Part shown: piece after piece, positions 32,754-44,460 of the stretch
Layout: each line of letters starts with the position of its first letter
Numbering within the stretch: the first letter of the stretch is position 1
Origin: Symbiodinium natans
Lineage: Eukaryota > Sar > Dinophyceae > Suessiales > Symbiodiniaceae
DNA: 64,000 nucleotides
Assembly: GCA_905221605.1 (NCBI GenBank)
Contig: CAJNDS010000607.1
Location: 1 to 64,000 of the forward strand
Direction: 5' to 3'
Made by a program: the position numbers and the translations under genes
Notes under the pieces: model-generated
What the model saw: the letters and a program-made list of their open reading frames with translations, nothing else
The model's database searches: none
Told to the model about the DNA's origin: nothing

Positions 32754-32953
32754 GTTTAGGGTTTAAAGAATTGATACACCCTGTGTTGCAACATGCAAAC
32801 CAGTAGAACAGGTTGGAGTGCAGAAGAAGGCTGCGCAGATCCACGGCTTGGGGGCTTGAGCTTTGTACGGATGAAAGGATCGACTAGAGCTCGGTACCAT
32901 GGCAAGTCACTGCTCTGAGCAGTAGCAACTGCAGCAAGAGAGAGTAGAAGCAT
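32754..32953 (-). CDS. Possible short secreted peptide ORF
   Basis: An ATG near 32953 opens MLLLSLAAVATAQSSDLPWY, which looks like a signal peptide with an AxA-type cleavage site, and runs about 66 codons to a stop in telomere-like sequence. No homology is known and no splice context is clear; it may be chance. Confidence 0.2.
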
Positions 32954-33139
32954 CAGTAAACCAGGCACCAAAAGAAGCACTTGCTCCAGCTAGCCAGTGC
33001 CTGCAACACTCTGACACGAGTGCAGCAGCAAAGCCAAGCCAGGGCACTACTTCTTCCTGGTCCCTTGCAGCATCTCCAGAGAGGAACGCCTCGCTGCAGT
33101 CTCTAGCATTGAAAACAGATCTGGAATGGAGGATTGGGT

Positions 33140-33500
33140 TTACGGGATTTAAAAAAACGTGAAATGAACGTAAACAAAACGTCACTCGATGATGTTGAAA
33201 ATCGCAGAAAACCGTGAAAAAGGTAGAAAAGTCGTGCTTCCAGAAGGAAAACCACGCTTTCCTCTGTAAAACGTAGAAAACGCGTGAGAAAATGTCGACA
33301 AATCGTGCTTGCTAAAACGTGAAAAAACAAGGAAAATAAATCGTAATTTTACACCTTGTTTCCACATTTTTTCCGCGTTTTGAACCTGTTTTACACAATG
33401 TTAATTACACCTGTTTGCCACGTTTTTTCCACGTTTGTTCCACGTGTTTTCTACATTTCCCGAGAAGCCTACTCACGTTGTTTTTACGTTCTTTTCGCGT
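33140..33500. repeat. AT-rich opposed AACGTGAAAA repeats
   Basis: The left half is rich in words such as AAAACGTGAAAAAACAAGG and AAAACGTAGAAAAC; the right half is rich in CCTTGTTTCCAC, TTTTTTCCACGTTT and TTTTCTACA. The two halves are broadly complementary around 33345. The base composition differs sharply from the neighbourhood, which is GC-rich. Confidence 0.7.
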
Positions 33501-33869
33501 TATTTGTCTATCTAACATCCAGCACTCCTCCATTGAATCCGGGTTTGCAACTCTAGCACCATGCAGGGGAAAGAGGACAGACACCCCCGACAGCCTTGGG
33601 GCGTGCACTGGGCTATGAAACGAAAGGCCTTGGTCCTGTTCAGTCCTATGGCGGTGCTTATGCTGCTACGAGTTTGTAGTTGCCGATGGCGAAGCAGCAA
33701 CCATCTGTAACTTACTACACGAACTAGCTTCATAAATTATAGCTGCTACCTCATCGTAACCTTTGAGTTACACGAAACGAATTCAACATAAACCCGCCGG
33801 CCGGCACACAAGCCTAGGCCTTGTAGAAACCTTGCCAGAGCCCTCGAAAACCCTAAGGCAACCCCAGCT

Positions 33870-34049
33870 TAAACCCTAAACCCCAAACCCTACGGCCCTA
33901 AACCCTAAACCCTAAACCCTAAACCCTAAACCCTACGGCCCTAAACCCTAAACCCTAAACCCTAAACCCTAAACCCTAAACCCTAAACCCTAAACCCTAA
34001 ACCCTAAACCCTAAACCCTAAACCCCAAACCCTAAACCCTAAACCCCAC
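33870..34049. repeat. Telomere-like (CCCTAAA)n tract
   Basis: About 24 units of CCCTAAA with rare CCCCAAA and CCCTACGG variants. Confidence 0.95.
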
Positions 34050-34545
34050 ACAAGATGCACAAAACCGTCCTCTGAAGACGGTGGCGGCGGCGTCTCGGAC
34101 TTCTCAGATTCCTTGGAGTGAAGATCTGTTCGCAGACAGTGTGGGAATTCAGGGGTTTAGGGGTCTGAGGCTCTTTAAGACTCACATTCGGATGCGGATA
34201 TCGGGGTTTAGCTGCCGAAGGCTTGGCGTTTTAGGTTTGCTTGGTGGATCGGGCGATTCCGACCGAAAGTCCTTGAGTCCTTGACCTTCCGGGAAGAGCT
34301 TCAGGGCAATTTGAGACAACATGATGTTTTCCGCGTATTGAGGATGTAGAGTGATCAGCAAAGCCTCGAATCAAGCCCTGGATCCTTTTTTGAGGGAGTG
34401 TTCTGAAAACACAGATCACCCCATGCCCAAATATTGAAGAAGATATCCTTCCACATCAATCTTCCACCCAGCATCTCAAGTACCCCTGCGACAAGAAAAT
34501 AGCATCTTCAACTAGAAAGCTGAAGCCTCAAACCTTCGGCAAATG

Positions 34546-34950
34546 CTACTCGCCTGGTTTTTGGAATGAATTGGGGGCCAGCCCGGCCTCCCAAGTGGCA
34601 GCGGGCGTCGGCTCTTCATCTTCAGAGGCCTCGCTCGGGGCGACTTCGGGCTTAGGGCTTAGGGCTTGGGGCTTAGGGTTTAGGGTTTCGGGTTTCTGGG
34701 GTTTCTGGGGTTTTAAGGGCTTGAGGGCTTGAGGGTTTAGCTGTTGCAGCTCTTGGCTGTGTTCGGAGCAAGTCAGCGTTTGAGGTAAGATCCAAGGACA
34801 GGCGTCAGGCAAGAGCTGCAACATTCGAGGCAGTACGTCAGCAAGGTGAGGAATGTGACGCACGCCTGATGCGCATCCACGCGCAGCACGCTGTGTGGTC
34901 GGCAAGTCTTCACTAGGTGCATGCTGCATGGTCACCATCACCGAAAGAAT
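34546..34950 (-). CDS. Candidate exon with in-frame telomere-like words
   Basis: The minus-strand frame reads APSEDLPTTQRAARGCASG, HIPHLADVLPRMLQLLPDA, then a Lys/Pro-rich stretch translated from CCCTAAACCC-like words, then PSEASEDEEPTPAATWEAG. Coding character on both sides of the telomere-like part suggests an exon, but no junctions or family are identified. Confidence 0.3.
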   Translation of the reverse strand: MLSVMVTMQHAPSEDLPTTQRAARGCASGVRHIPHLADVLPRMLQLLPDACPWILPQTLTCSEHSQELQQLNPQALKPLKPQKPQKPETLNPKPQALSPKPEVAPSEASEDEEPTPAATWEAGLAPNSFQKPGE

Positions 34951-35823
34951 TTTAAATCTCTTGAGTCTACTGGGGAGAGCTTGAGCCTGCCTCTGTTTAG
35001 AGGGTGTTCCAAGATGGCGTACTCTCAGCAGCTCGGCACCGTTTGGGCTTGCAGGTTGGAAGCGAAGTTTGTTTGATTGCAATACACACTGCCAGACACT
35101 AACACTCGTAAATCAAAAACCTTATCCCCCCGCGCGCTCAGACGAAACCCTCCAAGAGCTTTTGCCCACTTGCCCAACTAGAAGCCGTATCATGCTATCC
35201 CACTGGAACCGAAAAAAGAAGAGAGCTGTATCCCAGATGAACACTAGGCAGCCCCCACATGCCTGGTCATCCCATGTCAAAGCTGGCACCTCCTCGGCCT
35301 CTCCGAGTTCGCGAGCTTTAATCGCTGCAGAGGGCTTAGGGTGTAGATATTCGAGGCCATCACTTTTGGGGGAAGCAACCTGGCTGTGCATCCCCCACCT
35401 GAAAGATAGAACTTAGGATTTAGGTTGTTGGGTTTGGGGCTTAGGGTGGGCCCGCTACAGTTACACAGGCCCATGAGACGTTTTCCGGCTTCATTGTAGT
35501 TGAAGTCCCACCTGCCTAGCAAATGGAACGCAAATGTCTGATGGTGCTCAAACACCAGGAAACAAAACCAGCACAAGAGCATATGTGAAAGAAACAAGAC
35601 CACACCTACTTCTGAGGGCGGCGCCAAAACAAGAACACACATAGCACTCCTACTGGTGAGGGCAGTGTGGCATACAGAGGCGGCACTTGCTGCAGAGGGC
35701 AACAAGGCCAGCAAAACGGGCAAGATTGACAGAGAATCTGGCCACTAAGCACAGAAACCCTGGACAACCAACGCCAGCAAATTACTATCGGAGAGACCTA
35801 GGTCAGATGCACCAGTTGGTCAC

Positions 35824-36411
35824 TCAGCAAACGTCCATGGGCTCACTAAGGACGGCGTGGGCAGCCAAAGCTGCGCTGGCTGCGGAAACACCCGCGTCAC
35901 GGGGCTGCTGGCGCCGAGTGACAGCACGGCTGTTGGCCCGGGCAATGAGAATGGCAACGCGCTCGAAAATCTCCTCACAGAGCTGGGCAGGGCAGCCCCC
36001 TTCGGCAACAGAGATGGCCTCAGCAATCCCGCGGAGGATGGATGATGCTTCCTTGGTCATGGTGCCTTGAGAGGTGAAGACGACGGGCTGAAACGAAATG
36101 CCTTCGGCTTGACAGTGGGCAGCCGTGTCAAGGTGGCGACGCTTCTTTTGAGCGTATGCAGCCGCAGCCCCACCAATCTCACGACAAGAGGTCTGCCAGT
36201 GACTAGAACCAAGCGCATTGATGACAGCGAAATCAAGAGCAACTCGCTGCGAGCCGGGCATGCGAGCGCCATCGGGAAGAGAGGCGCGCAGGCAGGATGA
36301 CGAACAAAGAAGAACGTCGGCAGGTCTTCTGAGGGCATCGTTGCCGGACGGATCTCGGAGAAGACCACCTGCCTCAAGCTGAGGTCTGAGCCGTCCACGC
36401 CTGCCTAGCAA
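35824..36411 (-). pseudogene. Retroelement polyprotein C-terminal fragment
   Basis: The frame reads RRPADVLLCSSSCLRAS, VALDFAVINALGSSHW, then AYAQKKRRHLDTAAHC, FQPVVFTSQGTMTKEA and ILIARANSRAVTRRQ. From memory this order of motifs matches the tail that follows reverse transcriptase in dinoflagellate LINE-like proteins. No reverse transcriptase core is visible upstream (36412-37000), so this is a 5'-truncated copy. The identification is by memory of motifs, without a search. Confidence 0.5.
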
Positions 36412-37447
36412 TCAAGCTCGTGAAGAGCTCGCAAAAGTGCCGGAGTTCACAGAAGGCAGGAGGGAAACACACACCAATCGCAGCAGTGTCTCTTCAACCC
36501 GCAAACTCATGTTTAGGTTCTCCTTAAGGTCTCAGTGTTGTGGCCAAGGCGTCAGGGCTTGCAAAAGCACTTGAAATTCACCCTGTCAAGTTACAACGCG
36601 ACAAGTAATGATCCTTGGGCCAAGCTTGGCTATGCCCTTGAAGCTGCAGTTGCGAAACATTGGCATTTGACGTTTGCATTCCATCCTACTTCCATGCCTC
36701 TTGCTCGCCAGGGGCCGACATTCCGGATTGGGCTGCAGAAGATGGGTGTGCACCTTTCAGTATTCGTCCGCATTACCCTGGCGCTCGATCCAACAAATGC
36801 TGCGTAGCCGCATATGAAGTGGCGCTTCGTCCGCAACGAGCGTTCAGCACATGCCATTCTTGGAAGCAACAATTGCAGAAGACAGTGCAAGAAACGATGA
36901 TAACTTGTTTACGTTGCTGATAATGAGCGGGCAGCAACATCAGCAGTTAGCGGATGTGAATTCCACCGAAATTCTGCACTGGTATCGCAAACTGCAAACG
37001 ATTGACCTCCGCAACCATGAGCCTGTCTAGTGTATACTTTGACATTTGAGATTTCTGTAAACAATCTGAGGAGGGTTCCTGCATCCCAAGATTTGGAAGC
37101 AAAACCGCGGAAACATGAGTGCTATGTTTGACAAAAGGGAGTGGTCAACGAGGTTGCTTGCACAGCCTTGCAAGTCCTGTAGATTGGACGCAGAAAAAGA
37201 CGAAGAACCCGACGTAGTCAAACAAGGCAGTGTGTGCGACTGGAGCCTGCAGGCTGCAGGCCGGAGACTGCCCACACAAGTCGACATCGCAAACGGGGAC
37301 ATGTGGAGAATTGACTGGACGAGGAAACCACAAGAGGAATGACAACGGCAGATCCAAAGCAGACTTGCTGACAGCCACCTGCTAAGTTAGGATGTTTTTC
37401 ATTGGATGCACCAGGCAGAAGCACGCAAGCAGAAACACATGGGTGTT

Positions 37448-37940
37448 TCAGACCGGTGTGCCCGTCCGCAACGTCTCCATGGAATAGACAGTGGATGTCC
37501 CAGCTTCACGCAGAAACTCAGGCTCAAAAAGATGCAGGCAGACGCTCCACACTTTTCCGCGGATGACTTGAAAGTCCCTCATGTCACCAACAATCAGGTT
37601 ATTCGGAAGGGTGCGGTACTTGGCAATTGCTTGTGCAGGTGTCGGCGGCACAGAAGCATCTTGGTATAGGCTTTCATATGGAGAGTTTTGTTGGGGGCCG
37701 GGGGGGGCGGGGTTTTGCTTAGAGCATTGCCATGTGTGTGTTTGTGTGTGTGTGTGTTGTGTTGCAGTGACTCTTGAGCTTGTATCTTCCACAGCTCCGT
37801 CCAGGATCTGCTCACTGGCTGGAAGGGACATTGCAGCACATGTTCGCACCAGGCGAGCACCAGGCGCACGGACAAAAGCGAGTTGCAGCAGTTTGAGAAG
37901 AGGGTCTCCGTAAGTAGCATGAAGTCGACCACGGTGAGAG
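37448..37940 (-). CDS. C-terminal exons of unidentified gene
   Basis: An upstream exon, roughly 37940-37772, reads LHATYGDPLLKLLQLAFVRA and later AAMSLPASEQILDGAVEDTS. It ends at AGA|GTCACT. A 153-base intron containing a GT/CA microsatellite leads in phase 0 (GCCAAG|TAC) to exon 37618-37448: YRTLPNNLIVGDMRDFQVIR, WSVCLHLFEPEFLREAG, ending LRTGTPV and a stop. An alternative frame in the upstream exon (DALTVVDFMLLTETLFSNC) is also open. The family is not recognised. It lies 320 bases downstream of the oxygenase gene on the same strand. Confidence 0.5.
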
Positions 37941-38315
37941 CATCTCTCCTCTCGTCCAGTGAGGGAGGGCAGCCCAAGCTTTCGCGCGCGGGTGCACACC
38001 TGGCGACATGTTGAGGCTGTGACATCTTCCGCACGCAGACAGCTGCAGCAAACATTTTTTAAGCAGGAGCTCCGCGCATCTTAGCCGTAAGAATGCAGCA
38101 CAGGCTCTCTGCAGATGGACCTGATGGCATGCTTGTCATGCCGACTACCACTATAGCTGCCCTCGACGAGAGCGGAAGACGTGACTAAATGCACTGCTGC
38201 AACAGAGGCTTTAGCCCAGGGTGTAAAGTAAATTACGCCAATGTAAGGCGGGCTCAGAGCCTAGCAAGCCGCATGCTTGCAGGGAAGAGAAGCTCTGGGC
38301 AAAACTGGCTGCGAC

Positions 38316-39794
38316 TTAGCTCGTGGCCGAATTCGGCATACAAGAGCTGCCGGAGGCATCGCAAAGAGCCAGGGATGCTTCGATTGCTTTGACATCTGTT
38401 GGCTCACCAAGGGATGTTTGAGTGCCATTTGAGAGGTAGAGCCCTTGGGCCTGACGCATCATCTCTTGCTTGGTCTGGTTGTAGATGGGAAGCTTACTCC
38501 CCCAATTCATGAGCTCCCCTACCCATGTCGCTTCGTAGATGGGCTCGGACCCATCTGTCTTGCAGGGCAGACACTCAACCACTGAATCATAATCTGTCAA
38601 GACATATGCCATGAGAGATATCCTTCCTGGGTCAGTATGGTTCACAACGGGATTTCGCACGCGATGCACAACATGCTTCATGCGGCCGTTTGACCATCGA
38701 CTCATCATCTCACCGACGTTCACAACGTAGCCACCTTTGGGTCGGACCACACTGCGCCACTCTACTGACCGCCCTTCGAGCTTGGCGCGCCCATCGACGC
38801 CCTCACCAGTCGCAGAATCAACAAGGATTTGCAAGCCTCCACCTGACTCCTCATCACCAGCATCGCTGCTTGTGATCATGGAGAAAAGCGTGCGATCCCA
38901 ATGTGGCTGAATCCTTGCACGGTCCTCAGCAGGTGCGTGGGTTTGAGGAGGGTAGTGGGCAATAGTCACCGGCCAAATCGGAGATCGAAGCGCCTGCTTC
39001 AAGAAGAAGTCGGGCTCAATGCCCAGGGCCACCGCAAAAAGCTCGTACATGACCTTGGAGAGCTCCTCCATGGCGCCATAGTACGCGGCCGTTGCTTCCT
39101 GCAGACCCGGAACCTCCTCGGGCCACTCCTGTTGCTCAGGGTGCTTGGCTTCCGAGCTGTAGTGCTCTTGGCCCTCCGGGCATGAGTAGTAGGGATCCGA
39201 CCAATCGACCTGCACTGAGGTGTTTCGCACCTGAAGCCATTCGTTTAAGATGTTGCCTTCCTCGTCCTCCTGCTGAAGGTGATAGTGCTTTCCACGCGGC
39301 GACGTGATGGCTCCGAAGGATCGGGGGGGATATCCCTCGGGGCCATGGAAGTGCTGCTTCCTGGCACGAGGAAGGGAGAAGAAGTCCCGGCTCACCCTGA
39401 TGGTCCTGTCAATCAGATCTTGGTCAATTCCCGTGTCGACCAGTGTGACCATGCCTTGCAAGGCGAAAGCCCTCTGCAGAGCCTCCACTTGAGCAGCACG
39501 CTCGGCCGCTGAACCATCTCGAAACTTGGCGATGGACACCTGCTCAATTTCTGCCACGCTGTCGCCGCTGCCACCGCCGTGCTCGACGGCGCTGGCAACG
39601 GACAGCTGGAAGAGCAGCCATGCGGCGCGTGCGCTGGATGAGCGGGTCATGTCAGGCAGCGTGTCGGGGGGGCCGGTCTTGAGCCAAACACTTGCGAGAA
39701 GGCATTGCTGCCATTGTGAATCGACCAGCAAGTGTGCAAGGACGGCTGCATGACGGCTTCCAACTGCAAGCAAGCTCCCAAGGCAACTCCGCAT
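38316..39794 (-). CDS. 2-oxoglutarate/Fe(II) oxygenase, IPNS-like
   Basis: An intact intronless frame of 492 codons. The family oxidises small molecules with Fe(II), 2-oxoglutarate and O2. The iron triad appears as H298 and D300 (RIQPHWDRTLFSMI) and H377 (RMKHVVHRVRNP); the co-substrate Arg and Ser are R391 and S393 (GRISLMAY). GGYVVNVGEMMSRWSNGRMK is the classic strand before the distal His. The DIOX_N part spans about residues 83-200 (RDFFSLPRARKQHF). Usual plant and fungal members are about 330-380 residues; here an N-terminal extension and an acidic-to-aromatic C-terminus add length. A second Met at 49 begins a hydrophobic segment (AAWLLFQLSVASAVE) like a signal peptide, so translation may start there and the enzyme may enter the secretory path. 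The substrate cannot be told. Neighbouring genes offer no pathway clue. Confidence 0.93.
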   Translation of the reverse strand: MRSCLGSLLAVGSRHAAVLAHLLVDSQWQQCLLASVWLKTGPPDTLPDMTRSSSARAAWLLFQLSVASAVEHGGGSGDSVAEIEQVSIAKFRDGSAAERAAQVEALQRAFALQGMVTLVDTGIDQDLIDRTIRVSRDFFSLPRARKQHFHGPEGYPPRSFGAITSPRGKHYHLQQEDEEGNILNEWLQVRNTSVQVDWSDPYYSCPEGQEHYSSEAKHPEQQEWPEEVPGLQEATAAYYGAMEELSKVMYELFAVALGIEPDFFLKQALRSPIWPVTIAHYPPQTHAPAEDRARIQPHWDRTLFSMITSSDAGDEESGGGLQILVDSATGEGVDGRAKLEGRSVEWRSVVRPKGGYVVNVGEMMSRWSNGRMKHVVHRVRNPVVNHTDPGRISLMAYVLTDYDSVVECLPCKTDGSEPIYEATWVGELMNWGSKLPIYNQTKQEMMRQAQGLYLSNGTQTSLGEPTDVKAIEASLALCDASGSSCMPNSATS

Positions 39795-39950
39795 GCCCTA
39801 CTGCCTTCATCTTGTTGCGGTGCCTGCCCATTCCCTCCCCTTGCACCTCGTCACGTCTTCTGACGCTTCTCAAGTTGTTGAACGAGTGCTGCTCCTTTCT
39901 GAAGATTCTTCATTGGCAGCGACGGGGCAAGATGCCTCGTCTGTGATTGC

Positions 39951-42900
39951 GAAAACATGAGCCACACCGACTCGACCAATCCGGACAACAAACTTGTCAT
40001 AACACGTGGCGCGAGATGCGAAAAGCGATTACTGACAGCAAGTGACGGAAGCGCTCCGTGGGCGAAGCAACGCAGCTGCCCATCCACAGGGAGCAGTTGG
40101 AGCGGCGCCACGGCGGGCAGGTGCAGTTTCCGCAGTTGGCTGCGATGTTCACATGCAAAGGCCCGGTGCCGCCAGCGCAATGTCGTCCAAAAGCTTCGCC
40201 TGGCAGCGGCAAACGATGTTTTTGACTTCTGCGCAGCCGACTGCATCATGCTCTCCCTGCCGTGTGGTGGAGTGCAGGGCCACCGCGGGCTGCGCAAGCT
40301 GCAAGTTCCTGGGGTCACCAATCCCAAGGAAACAAACGCTGCTGTCCAGCTACCGGCTCGTTAAGGGCTTTCGGGTCGAAATGAACCGCAGCTGCGTGGC
40401 AACATCATATGTGGCCATCGTTGGTTGCAACCTCCCACAGGTCAACCAGCGTTCAAGTTCAAGTGATGTCCACAAGGTGGCATTACACAAGCTACGACCA
40501 CCCTCTTCTGTGAGTAAACTTGACCTCTTTGACTTCTCATTTTTGACACTTGCTGTTTCTCGTGACTTGGCATTGTGGTCACTGGTGACGCTTGCCAGAC
40601 GTCTCAGGGAAGGCGCTGAGGGTCACTTGTGACTGCTCCGGGTTTTGACTCTCCAAACTTCCCATCTGCTTTCAGGGTCACTTGGGGCATGCCCTTTCAT
40701 CCGCTCTTTTCTTTCCTTTATCCAGGGCTTGGGGCTTTCCACTCCCCATTTCCTTCTGTTTTAGGGGGCCAAGGCGTTCAACCCCTCATCTCCCTTCTAG
40801 GCACCTTCCAAGGCTTAAGGCTGTCTCCTTTGAAGGCTTCGGGTTGTCTGCTTTGTGTGCTGTTCAATCCCCGTGGCCTTTTTCGGGCTTAAGGCTTAAG
40901 GCCTCTCTGTTGGGTTTAGGGCTCCTGCATTTTTTCTTTTCAGTTTAGGCTGTCGCCTGAGTGGCCAACATCATGGCGACGAAATGAAGGCGGATGAGTT
41001 GAAGCTAACAACAAGCTTCAAGCGGCCATCCGGCGATAGCTACCCGCACCGCTTCCCTTCATGTTCATTCACAAACAATCGCTCGGCGCTACATGCTGCG
41101 CACCCCAGATGTCCTCGCGGGCAGCTATCTACACAAGGGTCCCTTTTGGGGTTCCTTTTTATGATACAGTACCTTATGCTTGGGGTGCCCCTATATATGG
41201 AGCCATAATTTCAAGAACTGCCCACGTGTCCGACCGACTCTCCGCACCTTCTGGCGCGGAACTCCTCGGCCAGCGCTAGAGCCCGGACCACCGCGCCCCC
41301 GCGCAGAAGGGCCGCTAAGAGGCTGTTGCACGCCACCTGAGCTGAGGGTTCAAGGATTCAGGTCTGCGTGGGGTGGGTAGATTGTTGGGCCTTGGGGTTG
41401 TCCAGGGGCTTGGGGTGTCAAGGCAAGAGATGAGGACTGTATGATGGAAAGAGGCCTCTGATAAGCATTTTTGATACAAAGGCCTCTTTAAACAACCAAA
41501 TAAAACAGCTTTAAAGCCTGCTGCATCCTCATGTGTTTTCGTAGTCTTTCTTTCTGGCTGCTCATCACTTCTCACGAACTCCATTAACAAGATGATTGAT
41601 TGGAGTTGTCTAGTGGTGCTTAATCTTTCATGTTTTCTCAAAAAGGCCCTAAGTCCCAAATACAAGATCCAGGAATTTCGGGCCATTGACGTGTTCCTGT
41701 GTCTGTCTCTCCCTGGGTTTGAATAATGCCATAGAATGCACCCGTCGACGTCGACACCCTCAATGACTTTGGTGCCCAGAAGCGATGTGCAGCTGCGAAG
41801 ATGCCACCACCAAATCCTGGCGTAAAGTGGAGGAAGGCATGGAGCTGAAGATTTCTCAGGAGAGAGGATGTGGGATACTGAAGCTCGCAACGTGGCCTGC
41901 AGTAGCTGCATCGCGGGTCTCCACCGCCTCGCACTTCTTCACGCAGAGGACTTGCAGCATGTAGCTTGAAAATGTGACCCGTCACGGGCAACCAGCCATA
42001 AGCGCTGCTACGATTCACTGACAATGAACGATGCGCTTTCTGTTGTTGTCCCTTCTACAAGCCACTGCGACACCAGAGCCCGACGAAGCAGTATGCATGC
42101 ATGCGTCTGATCAATCCAGACCTGCGCGCTGCATACGCTGCCGCAGCTGCACTCGTTGTTGCCGGTTGCAGATCCTGCGTTCATGAGCATAGCAATATGC
42201 AATAATTAATACCAAAGGATCTGAGCAATCAAAAAAGTCAAGACAGTGAAAATAACAGTCTTGTAGTCATGCTCATCACGACAATCATAACCATAAGGTT
42301 TTTCGGGATGGCATATGGAACCCCTGCCTGACCGTGATGCCCCAGCTCGCTGACTGTTGAAAGGGCCCACGGCCACGCCTCTCCCGAGCGATGCAAAGAG
42401 AGCACTCCCTTTGGGGCAAAGCTCTGAATGATTGCAAAGTTTCACTCTACTTTGACAAAGGTTATTCTCAGAGAACTTGGGGAACACAAACAAACGCACG
42501 CACCGTGTCGCGGGCCTGCGCCGCAGCAAATGCCGAAGAAAGGCAGCTCCTGTGTAAATCGCTCTCTGTCTGTGTGTGTGTGTGTGTGTTTGGTTTTGTT
42601 TGCGTGTCCGACGGTGTTGCCCTGAGATGAGACTGCTCAAGACAGTCCAGGTCACGGCGTTGGGCTGGAGCGCCAGAAGCTTCATCTCCTCACTGGTTTC
42701 ATGACAAAGCAAGCTCCCACTTGCTGCTCCACATTGCTCGACAAGTTCCGGACAAGATGCTTTCAGCGTGAATTGCTTGAAAGAGTCGAGCTGGCGTTTG
42801 CACGAGGTATGATGGACGTGTCCTGGTGCAAGTGTAGAGCCAGCTGCCACTGCAGCTCCTGACCGCAAGCGCTCATACCTCATTGCAAGTGCTGTTGCAG

Positions 42901-42960
42901 CTGCTTTTGCAGTTGACTTCGTGAACCGCTGCCTTGCGTGGAGGTCGCGGGACATCCAAG
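39951..42960. other. Weak exon candidates only
   Basis: Long open frames occur on both strands but overlap. On the minus strand 42955-42640 reads RQRFTKSTAKAAATALAMR and PNAVTWTVLSSL, faintly PPR-like, and 41911-41690 reads KVIEGVDVDGCILWHYSN. Neither has secure splice sites. Around 40650-40950 loose repeats of GGCTT/TTTCC occur. Microsatellite TG at 42575-42590. Confidence 0.3.
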
Positions 42961-42990
42961 ATACTCAACTCTCAGGCAGGGGCTAAGGGG

Positions 42991-43047
42991 GCTAAACCCT
43001 AAACCCTCAACCCCTAAACCCTCAACCCTAAACCCTAAACCCTAAGC
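42991..43047. repeat. CCCTAAA-like tract
   Basis: About eight units of CCCTAAA with CCCTCAA variants. Confidence 0.85.
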
Positions 43048-44000
43048 TCTGTTTCTCGGAGGAAGGGAGGCTGTGCCATTTACGGACTCCGAGGATGCTG
43101 CAGGCTCCATAAGCAACGACATCCTGAGCTGCATGCTTCTAGATGCACCGTGCTTGCAGCAAAACAAGAACTCCCTACATTTCGCCACCTCACGATTGAA
43201 CTGCAGCAAATAAACAAAGGAAGGGCACAGCTGGCACGCCTACCATACTCAGAGAAACGCTGCACGAATGCCCACTGTGCCCTGTGTGCTCCACCAGCCC
43301 AGCTCCATCTTATCACAGTGCATATCTCGACATGCACCCAACTAAAGCCTCCCTTACACCACCAACCTGAACCATCCCTTCAAAAAAAAATGCCATGCTT
43401 ACATGCCCCCGAAAACACCCAACGTCTGAAGGTAGCACATTTCGCAGAGCGTCAGCAAGGCTGCCACAGCGCTGGAGCAAGGCCACTGCCTTCTGCCACG
43501 CCTCGGGGCTGCCTGGCGAGCTGCGGACCGATTTTGGGGTTTAGGGTTGGGTTTGGGTTTGGGCGCTGAAAAATGTGAGGAGGTTTAAGGCTATCAGGGC
43601 TTCCGGGTTCATTGGGCTCGGGAGGATAGTTCAGGGTAGTGCAGGGCTCCTCCACTGCTAGGGCCACCAAAAAAGAAGCCTAAGTCCCCGCGTTCCACAA
43701 AGCCCTGGACCCTGGACAAGGCTGCTCCACCGCACGACACTCAATCAGCCTTTTAGATTGGAGCATTTCAAAAATTTCTTGCGCGCCATAAAGCAAACAC
43801 GTTCAAGATAAGCGTGGGTGCAGAGACGCGAGCTTTGGGGGGAGGACGGGGAGAAGCTCCAAAAGTACTCTGCCAAGGCCTTGCAATACAACCCTGTGGA
43901 GCCTCCCTGCTCCCGCCTTGCAAAGCTGCCATGCAACTGCTCAGGGCGACCACATCCTTTGCAGATCAGAAAGGCAAAATCGTGTGCTGCTACCTTGTTG

Positions 44001-44460
44001 CCCTAAACCCCAAACCCTAAACCCTCAACCCTCAACCCTAAACCCTTTGTTCAGTCAGTGTCGTTGCCGAGAGCGGGCCCCGCAAAACTTGGTTTCAGAG
44101 CCTGTCGTGGAACTCTGGGCTCCAAGCGGGGCTGTCGCCAAGGAGCGCCAGCGCAGCTGCACAGGGCAAGAAAGGGCATTTAGTGAACCTAACTTCAGCT
44201 GCTACCAATTCCAGTGGCAGCGCAGGAACCCACACTGATCTGATGTCAAGGCTTTACTGGTAAGGACTGACAGAGCGTACAGCCAGAAGGCGAAACTCAC
44301 AGCCGCTTGTCACTTGAACAAGGCACCCTCGAGCGACAAGTTACGCTCTGTAAGTTCGGCTAGAAGGGGGATCTACACAGGGTTTAGGGTTTAGGGCTTA
44401 GGGTTTAGGGTTTAGGGTTTAGGGTTTAGGGTTTAGGGTTCAGGGTTCAGGGTTTAGGGT
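44001..44460. repeat. Facing CCCTAAA and TTTAGGG tracts
   Basis: CCCTAAA/CCCTCAA units at 44001-44046 and TTTAGGG units at 44380-44460, in inverted orientation about 330 bases apart. Confidence 0.85.

Noticed and set aside
40042-40632. 196-codon plus-strand frame
   Set aside because: It overlaps minus-strand frames of equal quality, with no domain and no clear splice sites.
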